A stretch of DNA of 64,000 bases from Winslowiella arboricola (GTDB lineage Bacteria; Pseudomonadota; Gammaproteobacteria; Enterobacterales; Enterobacteriaceae). Position numbers and translations under genes: made by a program. The stretch covers positions 62,001 through 126,000 of the forward strand of contig NZ_JAODIM010000035.1 of the NCBI RefSeq assembly GCF_025527015.1. Direction: 5' to 3'. Of the stretch, positions 11,674-21,927 are shown piece after piece (the stretch's first letter is position 1; each line of letters opens with the position of its first letter). The notes under the pieces were generated by a model. It saw only the letters and a program-made list of their open reading frames with translations. It did not search any database and had not been told where the DNA came from.

Positions 11674-12342
11674 TTACAACCAACCACGTTCGGCGAATGA
11701 GACATAGTGACCATGGCCGACAACCAGATGATCTAATATCCTGATATTCAATAATAAGCCGGCGTTAATAATCTGTTGGGTGATATCGCGATCGGCAGCG
11801 CTGGGTTCCGCCATCCCGGAGGGGTGATTGTGCGCCAGAATCAGTGCCGCCGCATTGATTTTTAACGCTTCACGCATAATTTCCCGCGGATGCACCTCGA
11901 CACTGTTAATACTGCCAGCAAACATCTCGCGCGACGTCATCACCCGATGCTGGTTATCGAGGAAAATAACCATAAAAATTTCCCGTTCCTGATGCGCCAG
12001 CATCCCAACCAGGTATTGATGGGTGGCCTCCGGGTTGGCAATCACATCTTCACGCGCCATTTTAGAACCAAAAAAACGTCGCCCCAGCTCCGCCACCGCA
12101 TGCAGTTGCACTAATTTAACTTCCCCCACCCCTTTCACCTGCGATATCGCCTGTTTATCAGCGGTCATTACCCGGTACAACGAACCAAAATGCTGTAATA
12201 GCTGACTGGCCACCGTCATTACCGGTAGCCCGATGGAGCCGGTACGCAAGAAGATCGCCAACAGCTCTGCATCCGTTAGTACCTCTGCCCCCATCTTCCG
12301 CAACTTCTCTCGCGGCATCAATTGCTGCCATGGCGCTTCCAT
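11674..12342 (-). CDS. radC: RadC family protein (JAMM/MPN+ domain)
   Basis: 222 aa, same length as E. coli RadC. An N-terminal helix-hairpin-helix region ([20 protein letters not shown]) is followed by a JAMM metalloprotease-like domain: the glutamate in [11 protein letters not shown], then H-x-H...S...D in [15 protein letters not shown]. The original link to DNA repair in E. coli was withdrawn and the biochemical role remains unclear. Transcribed divergently from coaBC. Confidence 0.93.
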   Translation of the reverse strand: MEAPWQQLMPREKLRKMGAEVLTDAELLAIFLRTGSIGLPVMTVASQLLQHFGSLYRVMTADKQAISQVKGVGEVKLVQLHAVAELGRRFFGSKMAREDVIANPEATHQYLVGMLAHQEREIFMVIFLDNQHRVMTSREMFAGSINSVEVHPREIMREALKINAAALILAHNHPSGMAEPSAADRDITQQIINAGLLLNIRILDHLVVGHGHYVSFAERGWL

Positions 12343-12517
12343 ATCGCATCTCTCCCTGATAAAAGGGCAGCATGCCTGCCACTGCTCCGGCTGAGTAGTG
12401 GCAAATTGTCAGTTTTCGAGGCATCTCGCAAAGGTGCCAGTATGCTAAAGAGTTACATCTGCGGAGTGTGATAAAATACGCAAATCGTGACGCCAATCAG
12501 CGCGTCTGGCTAAGGTA

Positions 12518-13750
12518 ATGATGACGGATAACACTATGACGGGATTAACCGGTAAACACATCGTACTGGGCGTTAGCGGCGGTATCGCCGCTTATAAAGC
12601 ACCTGACCTGGTTCGTCGCCTGCGCGATCGCGGCGCCGAAGTAAGGGTGGTGATGACCGGTGCGGCGAAAGCCTTTATCACTCCGCTTAGCCTGCAGGCG
12701 GTCTCCGGTTTTCCGGTCTATGATGACCTGCTTGATCCAGCGGCTGAAGCCGCGATGGGCCATATCGAGCTGGGGAAATGGGCGGATTTAGTGATTCTTG
12801 CCCCAGCCACTGCCGATCTGATTGCGCGTGTTGCCGCCGGTATGGCCAACGATCTGGTGACCACCATCTGCCTGGCGACGGCTGCGCCTGTTGCCGTGGT
12901 GCCGGCGATGAATCAGCAGATGTATCGCGCGCTGCCAACTCAGCACAACCTTAAAGTACTGGCCGATCGCGGTGTATTGATCTGGGGTCCCGATAGTGGC
13001 AGCCAGGCCTGTGGCGATATTGGCCCGGGTCGCATGCTGGACCCGCTGGCGATTGTCGATCACGCCGTGCAGTGGTCAACACCGGTCAACGACCTGCAAC
13101 ATCTTAATATTATGATCACCGCCGGGCCGACACGCGAAGCGCTGGATCCGGTGCGCTATATCAGCAATCACAGCTCGGGAAAAATGGGTTTTGCCATTGC
13201 CGCCGCCGCCGCCGCACGCGGCGCCAGTGTCACGCTGGTCGCTGGTCCGGTAAACCTGGCGACCCCGCCGTGGGTGCAGCGTATTGACGTCACCAGCGCG
13301 CTGGAGATGGAAAAAGCGGTGATGGCGCACATTACCCGCCAGCATATTTTTATTGGCAGCGCAGCCGTGGCAGACTACCGCGCGGCCAGCATCGCCGAAG
13401 AAAAAATTAAAAAACAGGGTGATGAAGTGACACTCACCATGGTAAAAAACCCCGACATTGTGGCGGGCGTCGGCGCAATGACCGATAGCCGTCCCTATGT
13501 GGTAGGATTTGCCGCTGAAACCCAGAATGTGGAAGAATACGCCCAACAAAAACGTGCGCGAAAGAATCTGGATTTAATCTGCGCCAATGATGTGTCAAAA
13601 GCCGGGCAGGGTTTCAATAGCGACACCAATGCTCTTCACCTTTTTTGGCAGGAGGGAGATAAAGTCTTACCGCTCAGCGATAAGTCACTCCTTGGCCAAC
13701 AGTTAATAGACGAGATTGTCAGCCGTTATGATGAAAAAAATCGACGTTAA
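12518..13750 (+). CDS. coaBC: Bifunctional phosphopantothenoylcysteine decarboxylase / phosphopantothenate-cysteine ligase
   Basis: About 405-410 aa. Second and third steps of CoA synthesis. The N-terminal CoaC flavoprotein domain shows [18 protein letters not shown], the catalytic H of [13 protein letters not shown], and PAMNQQMY; the C-terminal CoaB ligase domain starts around [19 protein letters not shown] with the conserved KMVKNPDIV. Three candidate starts exist (12518, 12521, 12536); the AAGG at 12512 is better spaced for 12521. Overlaps dut by 23 bp. Confidence 0.95.
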   Translation: MMTDNTMTGLTGKHIVLGVSGGIAAYKAPDLVRRLRDRGAEVRVVMTGAAKAFITPLSLQAVSGFPVYDDLLDPAAEAAMGHIELGKWADLVILAPATADLIARVAAGMANDLVTTICLATAAPVAVVPAMNQQMYRALPTQHNLKVLADRGVLIWGPDSGSQACGDIGPGRMLDPLAIVDHAVQWSTPVNDLQHLNIMITAGPTREALDPVRYISNHSSGKMGFAIAAAAAARGASVTLVAGPVNLATPPWVQRIDVTSALEMEKAVMAHITRQHIFIGSAAVADYRAASIAEEKIKKQGDEVTLTMVKNPDIVAGVGAMTDSRPYVVGFAAETQNVEEYAQQKRARKNLDLICANDVSKAGQGFNSDTNALHLFWQEGDKVLPLSDKSLLGQQLIDEIVSRYDEKNRR

Positions 13751-14186
13751 GATTATGGATCCGCGTGTAGGCAATGCGTTCCCACTGCCAACTTACGCTA
13801 CCTCGGGATCGGCAGGTCTTGATCTGCGCGCCTGCCTTGATGAGGCTATTGAGCTGGCTCCGGGCCTTACCACACTGGTGCCAACCGGATTAGCGATTCA
13901 TATTGCTGACCCTGAACTGGCGGCGGTGATTCTGCCACGCTCCGGGCTGGGCCATAAGCATGGCGTGGTGCTGGGCAATCTGGTAGGTCTGATTGACTCT
14001 GACTACCAGGGACAACTGATGGTATCGGTGTGGAACCGTGGCCAGGATACTTTCACTATTCAACCCGGTGAGCGCATTGCACAGATGGTCTTTGTGCCAG
14101 TAGTGCAGGCCGAGTTCAATCTGGTTGAAGATTTTGATGCCAGCGCGCGTGGTGAAGGTGGTTTTGGCCACTCAGGCCGCCAGTAA
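13728..14186 (+). CDS. dut: dUTP diphosphatase
   Basis: 152 aa from the ATG at 13728 ([15 protein letters not shown], as in E. coli). Hydrolyses dUTP to dUMP, keeping uracil out of DNA and feeding thymidylate synthesis. The five trimeric dUTPase motifs are visible: [34 protein letters not shown], and the C-terminal [12 protein letters not shown] that closes over the active site. Start lies within the end of coaBC. Confidence 0.97.
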   Translation: MMKKIDVKIMDPRVGNAFPLPTYATSGSAGLDLRACLDEAIELAPGLTTLVPTGLAIHIADPELAAVILPRSGLGHKHGVVLGNLVGLIDSDYQGQLMVSVWNRGQDTFTIQPGERIAQMVFVPVVQAEFNLVEDFDASARGEGGFGHSGRQ

Positions 14187-14236
14187 CGCATAACGAACAA
14201 CCCTCGTAACGTATTATAGCCGTTTACTCTTTAATG

Positions 14237-14257
14237 CCGTGAGACGCTCTCTCACGG
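14237..14257. other. Perfect hairpin between dut and slmA
   Basis: CCGTGAGA (14237-14244) and TCTCACGG (14250-14257) form an 8-bp perfect stem with a 5-nt loop. No T-run follows, so it is not a canonical terminator; it could be an mRNA-processing structure or a protein site in the slmA leader. Confidence 0.4.
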
Positions 14258-14311
14258 ATGTTACGTGGGTATTTGCCCGTTTATGGTGAATTTTCAGGGG
14301 TCTTTTAAGTC

Positions 14312-14908
14312 ATGGCAGAAAAAAAGAGTGCGAAAAGGAATCGTCGCGAGGAAATATTGCAGGCTCTGGCGCAGATGCTGGAATCCAGTGATGGTAGCCA
14401 GCGCATTACTACCGCCAAACTGGCTGCCAATGTTGGCGTCTCCGAAGCGGCGCTTTACCGCCACTTTCCCAGCAAGACGCGGATGTTTGACAGTCTGATT
14501 GAATTTATTGAAGACAGCCTGATCACCCGTATCAATCTGATCTTAAATGATGAAAAAGAGACGTTGCCGCGCCTGCGCCTGATCGTACAACTGATTCTCG
14601 GCTTTGGTGAACGTAACCCTGGCCTGACGCGTATTCTGACTGGCCATGCCCTGATGTTTGAACAGGATCGCCTGCAGGGGCGCATTAACCAGCTGTTTGA
14701 ACGAATTGAAGTCCAGTTGCGCCAGGTAATGCGCGAACGGAAAATGCGTGAAGGGGAAGGCTTCACCACCGATGAAACCCTGCTGGCCAGCCAGCTGCTG
14801 GCATACTGTGAAGGCATGCTGTCGCGTTTTGTCCGTTCCGAATTTCGCTATCGTCCTACCGTGGACTTTGACGCACGCTGGCCACTGCTGGCGTCTCAGC
14901 TGGTGTAA
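14312..14908 (+). CDS. slmA: Nucleoid occlusion factor SlmA (TetR family)
   Basis: 198 aa, same as E. coli. Binds specific DNA sites scattered around the chromosome except Ter, and disrupts FtsZ polymers over the nucleoid. The N-terminal TetR helix-turn-helix spans about residues 28-55 ([20 protein letters not shown]). Context dut-slmA-pyrE is as in E. coli, here with the two-gene membrane operon inserted before pyrE. Confidence 0.96.
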   Translation: MAEKKSAKRNRREEILQALAQMLESSDGSQRITTAKLAANVGVSEAALYRHFPSKTRMFDSLIEFIEDSLITRINLILNDEKETLPRLRLIVQLILGFGERNPGLTRILTGHALMFEQDRLQGRINQLFERIEVQLRQVMRERKMREGEGFTTDETLLASQLLAYCEGMLSRFVRSEFRYRPTVDFDARWPLLASQLV

Positions 14909-14911
14909 TCG

Positions 14912-15394
14912 CTACGGCGCTGTTGATAAGGGGGTTAACTGTTCATCCAGTAAAGCCACCAGCAGCGCCGTACCATCCTCAGCCACCCGCAATTCGCCAT
15001 AGCGCGCATTAGCAAAATCTTCGGCATGTCCTTCCTCGAAAAACCACGCGTTACTGGCTACCTCAATCCCCTGATTGCCACGATGGACCTGCAGATAAAG
15101 CTGGTTGGCGCTCAATGGCTGACCGCGATCCCAGCTGACATCGGTGGCAATATGCTGCGCATTTAGCGTAATGATGACACGTTTATTTTGCGGCATCTCT
15201 TCGCCAGACAGACGGTTATTCAGCGCATAATTCAGCGCCATATAATCCCCCTGCATCAGCGAACGGGGATCGACCGGCGCCAGCGCCAGTCGCACTACGC
15301 TGCCGTGCGCCAGTAACTGCTCTTTTTGATAAATCGCCCGATTGGTTGCCAGTAAGATCACTAATAACACAGCAAACAGCAGCCACTTACGCAT
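14912..15394 (-). CDS. GDYXXLXY-motif membrane-anchored protein
   Basis: 160 aa from the ATG at 15394, which has a strong GGAGGTGA site; an upstream in-frame start would lack one. One N-terminal TM segment (about 3-20) is followed by an extracytoplasmic domain with the diagnostic MQGDYMALNYAL. The family is uncharacterised but travels with DUF2157/DUF4401 membrane proteins, and here overlaps the preceding gene by 8 bp. Confidence 0.8.
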   Translation of the reverse strand: MRKWLLFAVLLVILLATNRAIYQKEQLLAHGSVVRLALAPVDPRSLMQGDYMALNYALNNRLSGEEMPQNKRVIITLNAQHIATDVSWDRGQPLSANQLYLQVHRGNQGIEVASNAWFFEEGHAEDFANARYGELRVAEDGTALLVALLDEQLTPLSTAP

Positions 15395-17438
15395 ATTCAC
15401 CTCCCTGTAAACGGCGATGTGCCAGCGCCGCAATCAGCAGCAGCACCACTCCGGCGGCAAACAGCAGCAGCGCTTTATCCAGCAAGGAAGTACCGAGGAA
15501 GTAATACCAGTCGATGGTATAGAGCACCAGCAGCACAGCGGCGGCCATCATCAGCACTTTGCTGTTCTGGAAACGTGCCAGCAGCAGCAATAACCACGCC
15601 AGCGCGATACCCGGCGCGAACAGGCTCATCGCCGCCAGCACGGTGGCAATCAGCAGCAACTGCCAGGCGCCCGGCACCCCTTCCCGGCGACCAAGAATCA
15701 ATGCAGCAATCAGTAATCCGGCGGCAATACCCTCATTGAGAGTAGAAAAATCACCGCCGCGCGGCGCCACTTCATTAATCAGCAGCAGATTTTCCATCGG
15801 CACCGAGCCATAGAAGCAGAGCGCCAGCAGACCGCTGCTCACCCCTAACAGGCAGGGACGGAAACGCCAGGTGTAGCGATCGTCAATGCCAGCCAGAATA
15901 ACACCGATAGTGATCAGCGCAGAGACGGCGACCGGCAAACTGCTGGTAAACCAGGTCAGGCCGCTGACAAGGAAAAATACCAGCGCAGCACTGTTGAGGA
16001 AGCGATAAAAGTTATCGCGAAACAGAATAAACAGCAGCGCCAGCACCGGCACAAAAGCCAGACACATCTGGCCGCTAATCCAGTTACGGTCATCAATCCA
16101 CAGCGCCACCGCGACACAACTGCTAAAGCTACAGGCAATCGCCCAGGATAAACCAATCTGGCGCTGAGCAAGGCCGGGTTTACCTAAAAACAGCCAGCCG
16201 GGAACGCCACTGAACAGCGCGATCAGCACAAAGGTCAGCACTTCAAATTTATCAAACAGGCCGTAGAGGAAACAGGACAGCACCAGCAGGGCAAAAGCCA
16301 TCACGCCGGCAAACCAGCCGCTTAATACCAGCGCAGCGCGCACATACCAGGGTAACTCGTCATCGTTATCCTGTTGCAGCAACGCGATCTGTTGTGGCGT
16401 CAGTAACGCCTGCTGCTGCAGCCGCGACCAGATGGCCTGCTGCTCGTTACGCTCTTCAGGCTGCAGCTCGTCAGGATTTTGCGCACGTAACTTTAACACC
16501 CAGCGGCTGGCCTGAGCGGCGCACAGGCATAACACCACCAGTGCGACCACTAAGGTCAGAATAATATCGACCTCAATAAATAGCCGCAGCACTCCCGCCA
16601 CCAGCAAAAAGCTGATGCTGAATAAACCACAGGTGAGGATAAACAGATCGCGCTGACGGCGATAGAACAGCAAATAACCCGCCACCAGCATCGCCAGCCA
16701 CAACACCGCGCTGAGCAGGCCGTATGGATGGTGATCGCCAAACAATTCGCTGGCGCTGGCGACCGTCAGGGTGACCAGCGTCCAGAACACCATTACCCGA
16801 AACAACCCGTTGTTGTTGCGGGTAATCGCATACCAGACAACCAGCGCGGCCAGCAGCGAGAGCTGGTAAATCAGGCTAAACCCGTGATTAAACGGGAAAT
16901 CCTGCCAGCCATCCAGCCGCAATAAGAAGGCGACATTGGCCACCAGCCAGCAGAGCAACCAGAGTGCGGTAACACGGGCAAAGCAGGCTATAGCGAACAG
17001 CGCCACGGCCCAGGCACGAAACAGCGTCCAGCTCTCGGCGCCGGTCTGATAGACCTGACCATAAACAGCAAACAGCACACCGGTGAGCATGCCGATGGCA
17101 ATCAGCGCCAGACGGGCGCTGTTCTGCGCCCAGCGCCACCACACCAGCACCGCCAGCGCAATAATCATGCCCTCAACCAGCGCAAACTTCAGCATGCGCG
17201 GCAGCGTGTGCCAGTTCCAGGCAAAAAAGAATATCACCCCGCAAACCAGTGACAATGTGCCAATCAGCGCAAAGGTGGCGCGCAGAAACAGTAGCCATCC
17301 CTGCGCATCTGGCCGCGCACCAATCAGCTGTAAAATAGCGTGTTGGGTCGCAAGAGAGATCTGGCCTTGAGACTGTAACCGTCGCACCGCTCTGCCTGCC
17401 GCGGTGGCTGCTTTTCCTGCATATAAGTGGTTTTCCAC
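15387..17438 (-). CDS. DUF2157/DUF4401 multi-pass membrane protein
   Basis: 683 aa. A soluble N-terminal stretch of about 40 residues (LQSQGQISLATQHAILQLIG, the DUF2157 start) leads into roughly 18-20 hydrophobic segments, with a charged cytoplasmic loop near the middle (about 320-365, EERNEQQAIWSRLQQ). The second half corresponds to DUF4401. Function is not known; coupled to the GDYXXLXY gene. Absent from the equivalent slmA-pyrE interval in E. coli. Confidence 0.8.
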   Translation of the reverse strand: MENHLYAGKAATAAGRAVRRLQSQGQISLATQHAILQLIGARPDAQGWLLFLRATFALIGTLSLVCGVIFFFAWNWHTLPRMLKFALVEGMIIALAVLVWWRWAQNSARLALIAIGMLTGVLFAVYGQVYQTGAESWTLFRAWAVALFAIACFARVTALWLLCWLVANVAFLLRLDGWQDFPFNHGFSLIYQLSLLAALVVWYAITRNNNGLFRVMVFWTLVTLTVASASELFGDHHPYGLLSAVLWLAMLVAGYLLFYRRQRDLFILTCGLFSISFLLVAGVLRLFIEVDIILTLVVALVVLCLCAAQASRWVLKLRAQNPDELQPEERNEQQAIWSRLQQQALLTPQQIALLQQDNDDELPWYVRAALVLSGWFAGVMAFALLVLSCFLYGLFDKFEVLTFVLIALFSGVPGWLFLGKPGLAQRQIGLSWAIACSFSSCVAVALWIDDRNWISGQMCLAFVPVLALLFILFRDNFYRFLNSAALVFFLVSGLTWFTSSLPVAVSALITIGVILAGIDDRYTWRFRPCLLGVSSGLLALCFYGSVPMENLLLINEVAPRGGDFSTLNEGIAAGLLIAALILGRREGVPGAWQLLLIATVLAAMSLFAPGIALAWLLLLLARFQNSKVLMMAAAVLLVLYTIDWYYFLGTSLLDKALLLFAAGVVLLLIAALAHRRLQGGEYA

Positions 17439-17470
17439 GCGTTACTCTCCGCGCCAGTCAGGGCTTGTTA

Positions 17471-18115
17471 TCAGATTCCGTACTCTTTCTGGTACGCACG
17501 TACTGCCGCCAGGTGGTCGGCCATTTCCGGCTTCTCTTCCAGATAAACGATCAGATCTTTCAGCGTAATGATGGCGATAACCTGACACTGGTAATCACGC
17601 TCAACTTCCTGGATGGCGGAAATCGCCCCACGTCCGCGTTCCTGACGGTCCAGAGAAATCAGTACGCCAGCCAGCGTCGCGCCATTAGCAGTAATAATTT
17701 CCATTGATTCGCGAATGGCGGTACCTGCGGTAATCACATCGTCCACCAGCATAATGCGGCCCTGTAACGGACTGCCCACCAGCGTGCCGCCTTCGCCATG
17801 ATCTTTGGCTTCTTTACGATTAAAGCAGTATGGCACATCACGCTCATGATGATCGGCCAGCGCAACCGCAGTGGTGGTGGCAATCGGAATGCCTTTATAA
17901 GCCGGGCCAAACAGCAGGTCAAAATCGATTTTAGAATCAACCAGCGCCTGAGCGTAAAAACGACCTAACAGCGCCAGATCGCGTCCGGTATTAAACAGTC
18001 CGGCATTAAAGAAGTAAGGACTTTTGCGGCCCGATTTCAGGGTGAATTCACCAAATTTTAATACCTGTTTGTTTAGTGCAAACTCGATAAATTGACGCTG
18101 CCAGGGTTTCATCAC
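17471..18115 (-). CDS. pyrE: Orotate phosphoribosyltransferase
   Basis: 214 aa. Converts orotate and PRPP to orotidine 5'-phosphate in pyrimidine synthesis. The PRPP loop is visible as [17 protein letters not shown], and the catalytic flexible loop as [13 protein letters not shown]. It follows rph; the terminator at 18138-18162 just upstream is the UTP-sensing attenuator known from E. coli. Confidence 0.97.
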   Translation of the reverse strand: MMKPWQRQFIEFALNKQVLKFGEFTLKSGRKSPYFFNAGLFNTGRDLALLGRFYAQALVDSKIDFDLLFGPAYKGIPIATTTAVALADHHERDVPYCFNRKEAKDHGEGGTLVGSPLQGRIMLVDDVITAGTAIRESMEIITANGATLAGVLISLDRQERGRGAISAIQEVERDYQCQVIAIITLKDLIVYLEEKPEMADHLAAVRAYQKEYGI

Positions 18116-18137
18116 TCTCTCCTCAAAATGTTTTCAT

Positions 18138-18162
18138 AAAAAAGGCGACCCTCAGGTCGCCT
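18138..18162 (-). terminator. pyrE attenuator between rph and pyrE
   Basis: On the minus strand, AGGCGACC-TGAG-GGTCGCCT is followed by a run of six T. It lies 8 nt after the rph stop and 22 nt before the pyrE start. In E. coli the same arrangement couples rph translation to RNA polymerase pausing at low UTP, letting transcription read through to pyrE. Confidence 0.85.
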
Positions 18163-18169
18163 GTAAAAA

Positions 18170-18886
18170 TCAGTTTGCCAGCGCTGCTTTCTGCGCCTGT
18201 ATTAAGCTGTCGATGCCGCCCCGCGCCAGCTCAAGGAGCTTCAGCAACTCATCGTGGCTAAACGGTTCACCTTCAGCAGTGCCCTGCACCTCAATCATGC
18301 GGCCATCTTCGGTCATCACCACATTCATATCGGTTTCAGCAGCAGAATCTTCCACATACTCGAGATCGCACAGCGCTTCGCCGTTAACAATACCAACGGA
18401 AATCGCCGCGACCATCCCTTTCATCGGGTTGGCTTTCAGTTTACCTTGCGCCACCAGATGGTTCAGCGCATCGGCCAGCGCCACACAAGCGCCGGTAATT
18501 GATGCGGTACGGGTACCACCGTCGGCCTGCAGCACATCGCAGTCCAGCGTGATGGTGAACTCACCCAGCGCTTTCAGATCGATCGCCGCACGCAATGAGC
18601 GGGCAATCAGACGCTGAATCTCAAGAGTACGACCGCCCTGCTTACCTTTGGCCGCTTCACGCGCGTTACGGCTGTGGGTGGCGCGCGGCAACATACCGTA
18701 CTCCGCCGTAACCCAACCCTGTCCCTGACCTTTCAGGAAACGCGGCACGCCTTCTTCAATGGTGGCAGTGCACAATACTTTTGTATCGCCGAATTCAACC
18801 AGCACAGCACCTTCTGCGTGTTTGGTGTAGTGACGTGTCAATGTGACGGGACGCACCTGTTGTGCGCTACGGCCTGCTGGACGCAT
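18170..18886 (-). CDS. rph: Ribonuclease PH
   Basis: 238 aa, full length. Phosphorolytic 3'-5' exonuclease that trims tRNA precursors. Landmarks: [20 protein letters not shown], the RNA-binding [14 protein letters not shown], and [20 protein letters not shown] at the phosphate/Mg site. Unlike the E. coli K-12 MG1655 allele, which has a frameshift, this reading frame is intact, so translation runs close to the pyrE attenuator. Confidence 0.96.
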   Translation of the reverse strand: MRPAGRSAQQVRPVTLTRHYTKHAEGAVLVEFGDTKVLCTATIEEGVPRFLKGQGQGWVTAEYGMLPRATHSRNAREAAKGKQGGRTLEIQRLIARSLRAAIDLKALGEFTITLDCDVLQADGGTRTASITGACVALADALNHLVAQGKLKANPMKGMVAAISVGIVNGEALCDLEYVEDSAAETDMNVVMTEDGRMIEVQGTAEGEPFSHDELLKLLELARGGIDSLIQAQKAALAN

Positions 18887-19054
18887 GGTTTCTCTCCGGC
18901 TTGCTAATAGTGGCTGCGCATTATACGGGCTTCATGCGCCGCTGCCTACCGACGCCTGAGGGCAATATTTTTAAATCTGCAAAACAGAGAGTTAATGAAA
19001 AAAGCCGCGAACTATGTATAAATGCCCCTTTCCCCCCCAAAATCTGAATTTTAT

Positions 19055-20239
19055 ATGCCTGAGCTTTTACATTTTATTCTGGCGCTGGTGGTTATTTTCG
19101 CCCTGGCGTTACTGGTCAGTACTGACCGCAAAAAAATCCGTCCGCTCTATATTGTACAACTGCTGGTAATTGAAGCCGCACTGGCGTGGTTCTTTTTACA
19201 CGCCGCCAGTGGCCTGTGGATCGTTCAGCATGTTGCCGGCTTCTTCGAAACGCTGCTGACCTTTGCCGCGCAGGGTTCGGATTTTGTGTTTGGTAATATG
19301 AGCTCGCAGGGGCTGGCGTTTATTTTCCTTGGCGTACTTTGCCCGATTATTTTTATTTCGGCGCTGATTGGTATTTTGCAGCACTGGCGCATTCTGCCGC
19401 TGCTGATTCGCCTGGTGGGAACGCTGCTGTCAAAGGTTAACGGCATGGGTAAGCTGGAGTCGTTTAACGCCGTCAGCACCCTGATCCTCGGACAGTCAGA
19501 GAACTTTATCGCCTATAAAGGCATTCTGGCCGATATCTCGCCACGTCGCCTCTATTCGATGGCCGCCACCGCGATGTCAACGGTTTCCCTGTCGATTGTC
19601 GGCGCCTATATGACGATGATTGATGCCAAATATGTCGTCGCGGCGTTAGTGCTGAATATGTTCAGCACCTTTATTGTGCTGTCGATTATCAACCCGACCC
19701 CGGCGGGTGATGAGCCAGATATCAAGCTGGATAAGCTGCATGAAGATCAGAGCTTCTTTGAGATGCTCGGCGAATATATTCTCGCCGGTTTTAAAGTCGC
19801 GATGATTATTCTGGCGATGTTAATTGGCTTTATTGCGCTGATCGCCGCGGTTAACGCGCTGTTTGCCGCGGTATTTGGCATTAGCTTCCAGCAGATTCTT
19901 GGCTATGTTTTCTGGCCATTTGCCTGGCTGGTGGGCATTCCCACTCAGGATATCCTGAAGGCTGCCAGCATTATGGCGACCAAGCTGGTCGCCAATGAAT
20001 TTGTCGCGATGATTGAGCTGAAGAAAGTGGCGGCCGAAATGACGCCGCGTGGTCTGGGGATCCTTTCGGTGTTCCTCGTCTCCTTTGCTAACTTTGCTTC
20101 TATCGGCATTGTTGCGGGTGCCATCAAAGGCCTGAACGAGCAGCAGGGCAATGTGGTATCACGCTTTGGTCTGAAGCTGGTCTACGGTGCGACGCTGGTC
20201 AGTTTACTGTCCGCAGCCTTTGCCGGACTGATGCTGTAA
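19055..20239 (+). CDS. NupC/NupX-family nucleoside transporter (CNT)
   Basis: 394 aa from the ATG at 19055; an in-frame ATG at 19022 would add 11 residues of no family character. Concentrative nucleoside transporter, proton coupled, about 10 TM segments. Family signatures are clear: [33 protein letters not shown], and [12 protein letters not shown] (CNT substrate site), ending [21 protein letters not shown]. Placed between rph and yicC, which are adjacent in E. coli. Confidence 0.87.
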   Translation: MPELLHFILALVVIFALALLVSTDRKKIRPLYIVQLLVIEAALAWFFLHAASGLWIVQHVAGFFETLLTFAAQGSDFVFGNMSSQGLAFIFLGVLCPIIFISALIGILQHWRILPLLIRLVGTLLSKVNGMGKLESFNAVSTLILGQSENFIAYKGILADISPRRLYSMAATAMSTVSLSIVGAYMTMIDAKYVVAALVLNMFSTFIVLSIINPTPAGDEPDIKLDKLHEDQSFFEMLGEYILAGFKVAMIILAMLIGFIALIAAVNALFAAVFGISFQQILGYVFWPFAWLVGIPTQDILKAASIMATKLVANEFVAMIELKKVAAEMTPRGLGILSVFLVSFANFASIGIVAGAIKGLNEQQGNVVSRFGLKLVYGATLVSLLSAAFAGLML

Positions 20240-20275
20240 TACCCTGTCCGGCGGCGTCAGCCGCCGGATGCTTAT

Positions 20276-20701
20276 TCAGAACGCGACGCAAACCGGCGTA
20301 TCCACCCGCATCACTGAATCCTGAACAAAGCGCTGTTTATAGATAGTGCGCAGCACTTCAATTCGACTTTCACTCTCTTTATCTGGCGCATGAATCAGCA
20401 ACAGTGCTTTGCTGTTTTCGCGCGCCAGCTTACCATCATTACCCAGCCACTGACCCTGGGCCTCAAATACCGACAGTCCATCTTTAAATCGTGGCGTAAC
20501 ATCGTTATCAATAAACGCCTGCCACTCGGCGGCGCTGATTACCGGGCCGGTCGGACGGTTCAGTCCAAAATAGAGCGTGGTTTGCGTCATGGCCTCTCCC
20601 ACCGCACAGTCTGGCACCGTCACGTTTTTGGGCGACGCCACACAGCCGCTTAACAACAGTGCGGCAGTGATCATCATTATTTTGGGATTGGTTATTTTCA
20701 T
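20276..20701 (-). CDS. DUF3574-type lipoprotein
   Basis: 141 aa from the ATG at 20701, which is better spaced from the AAAGGA site than the ATG at 20707. A signal peptide ends in the lipobox LLSGC (Cys about residue 20). The mature part contains TTLYFGLNRPTGPVISAAEWQAF, resembling DUF3574, a family of unknown role. Convergent with the nucleoside transporter gene. Confidence 0.7.
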   Translation of the reverse strand: MKITNPKIMMITAALLLSGCVASPKNVTVPDCAVGEAMTQTTLYFGLNRPTGPVISAAEWQAFIDNDVTPRFKDGLSVFEAQGQWLGNDGKLARENSKALLLIHAPDKESESRIEVLRTIYKQRFVQDSVMRVDTPVCVAF

Positions 20702-20836
20702 TATCATCCTTTAGCAGAAAAAAAAGGCTATCACCCTTAGCGGGCGCGACGGTTTCAGGACTGAGAGCAAATACCTATCATGCATCCACATGCATCGCTA
20801 TAATTCCCTCATATTTCTCTGATACAGGTACGCAAA

Positions 20837-21700
20837 ATGATCCGCAGTATGACCGCCTATGCACGTCGTGAAACTAAAGGCGAATGGGGCAGCGCAGCCT
20901 GGGAACTTCGTTCCGTTAATCAACGCTACCTGGAAACCTATATTCGTCTGCCGGAGCAGTTCCGCAGCCTTGAGCCCGTTATTCGTGAGCGCCTGCGTAA
21001 TCGCCTGACGCGTGGCAAAGTGGAATGTAACCTGCGTTTCGATGCCGATCCAAGCGCGCAAAGCTCGCTGCTGCTGAATGAGCCACTGGCAAAACAGCTG
21101 GTTCAGGCGGCAAACTGGGTGAAAATGCAAAGCGATGAGGGCGAGATTAATCCGCTGGATATTCTGCGCTGGCCTGGTGTGATGTCTGCTAAAGAGCAAG
21201 ATCTGGATGCCATCACCGCCGAACTACTAAAGGCGCTGGATGGTGCCATTGACGACTTCATTATCGCGCGTGAAACCGAAGGTAACGCCCTGAAGGCAAT
21301 GATTGAGCAGCGCCTGGAAGGTGTCAGCACCGAAGTGGCGAAAGTGCGCACACAGATGCCAGAAGTGGTGAAATGGCAGCGTGAACGCCTGGTGAGCAAA
21401 CTGGAAGAGGCAGAAGTTCAGCTGGAGAACACCCGTCTGGAGCAGGAACTGGTAATGATGGCGCAGCGCATCGACGTGGCGGAAGAGCTGGACCGCCTGG
21501 AAGCGCATGTGAAAGAAACCTATAACATCCTGAAGAAGAAAGAAGCAGTTGGTCGCCGTCTCGACTTTATGATGCAGGAGTTCAACCGCGAGTCGAATAC
21601 TCTGGCTTCGAAATCAATCAATGCTGAGATTACGACTTCCGCTATCGAGCTGAAGGTACTGATTGAGCAGATGCGCGAGCAGATTCAGAATATCGAGTAA
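20837..21700 (+). CDS. yicC: YicC family endoribonuclease
   Basis: 287 aa, same as E. coli YicC. MIRSMTAYARRE at the start, a central charged coiled-coil region, and the invariant C-terminus GRRLDFMMQEFNRESNTLASKS. YicC has been described as an RNase acting on small RNAs. The last 21 bases are the left copy of the element's 22-bp repeat, so the integrated element regenerates the stop codon and leaves the protein intact. Confidence 0.95.
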   Translation: MIRSMTAYARRETKGEWGSAAWELRSVNQRYLETYIRLPEQFRSLEPVIRERLRNRLTRGKVECNLRFDADPSAQSSLLLNEPLAKQLVQAANWVKMQSDEGEINPLDILRWPGVMSAKEQDLDAITAELLKALDGAIDDFIIARETEGNALKAMIEQRLEGVSTEVAKVRTQMPEVVKWQRERLVSKLEEAEVQLENTRLEQELVMMAQRIDVAEELDRLEAHVKETYNILKKKEAVGRRLDFMMQEFNRESNTLASKSINAEITTSAIELKVLIEQMREQIQNIE

Positions 21701-21701
21701 A
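21680..21701 (+). repeat. attL of integrated element (3' end of yicC)
   Basis: Direct repeat with 30139-30160: 21 of 22 positions identical around ATTCAGAATATCGA, the single mismatch being in the penultimate yicC codon/stop region (GAGTAAA versus GAATAAA). The chromosomal copy ends yicC. This pair encloses the integrase and all the AT-rich genes. Confidence 0.85.
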
Positions 21702-21704
21702 TAT

Positions 21705-21799
21705 CACCAATATCCAGAAAAATCCACAAGGCCATGAAATAAAGGCCTTTTTTATGGATTTTATTTTACTAACCTCCACCAATATCCATTTAAATCCAG
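21705..21799. repeat. Imperfect 23-bp direct repeats, possible integrase/Xis arm sites
   Basis: 21705-21727 and 21777-21799 share CACCAATATCCA followed by AATCCA (19 of 23 positions). They lie just inside attL and flank a terminator, a usual place for arm-type sites bound by a tyrosine integrase or its excision factor. Confidence 0.45.
21728..21754 (+). terminator. Terminator just inside attL
   Basis: AAGGCC (21728-21733) pairs with GGCCTT (21744-21749), followed by a T-run. It lies 28 bp after the yicC stop and belongs to the element, so it gives yicC a new terminator after insertion; the original one is now at 30183-30208. Confidence 0.7.
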
Positions 21800-21805
21800 A
21801 GATAA

Positions 21806-21825
21806 GTGGGTAGTGATTTGGGTAC
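21806..21825 (+). repeat. Candidate arm-type site, left end
   Basis: GTGGGTAGTGATTTGGGTAC shares 15 of 20 positions, including GGGTAG and TGGGTA, with 30046-30065 at the right end of the element, in the same orientation. An inverted ACTACCCA copy lies at 21869-21876. The pattern fits integrase arm sites; this is inference. Confidence 0.45.
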
Positions 21826-21927
21826 TAAATCCCTTTACTTCCCCTTTTATGTACCATATAAACCTTCTACTACCCAACCACACTTCCCAGAGCTAACTAT
21901 CCGTGCCTGGGCTGATCAGAGGCTTAT

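Noticed and set aside
21680-21701. Insertion at a tRNA gene, as for most P4-type integrases
   Set aside because: No tRNA is present; the repeat is the 3' end of yicC.
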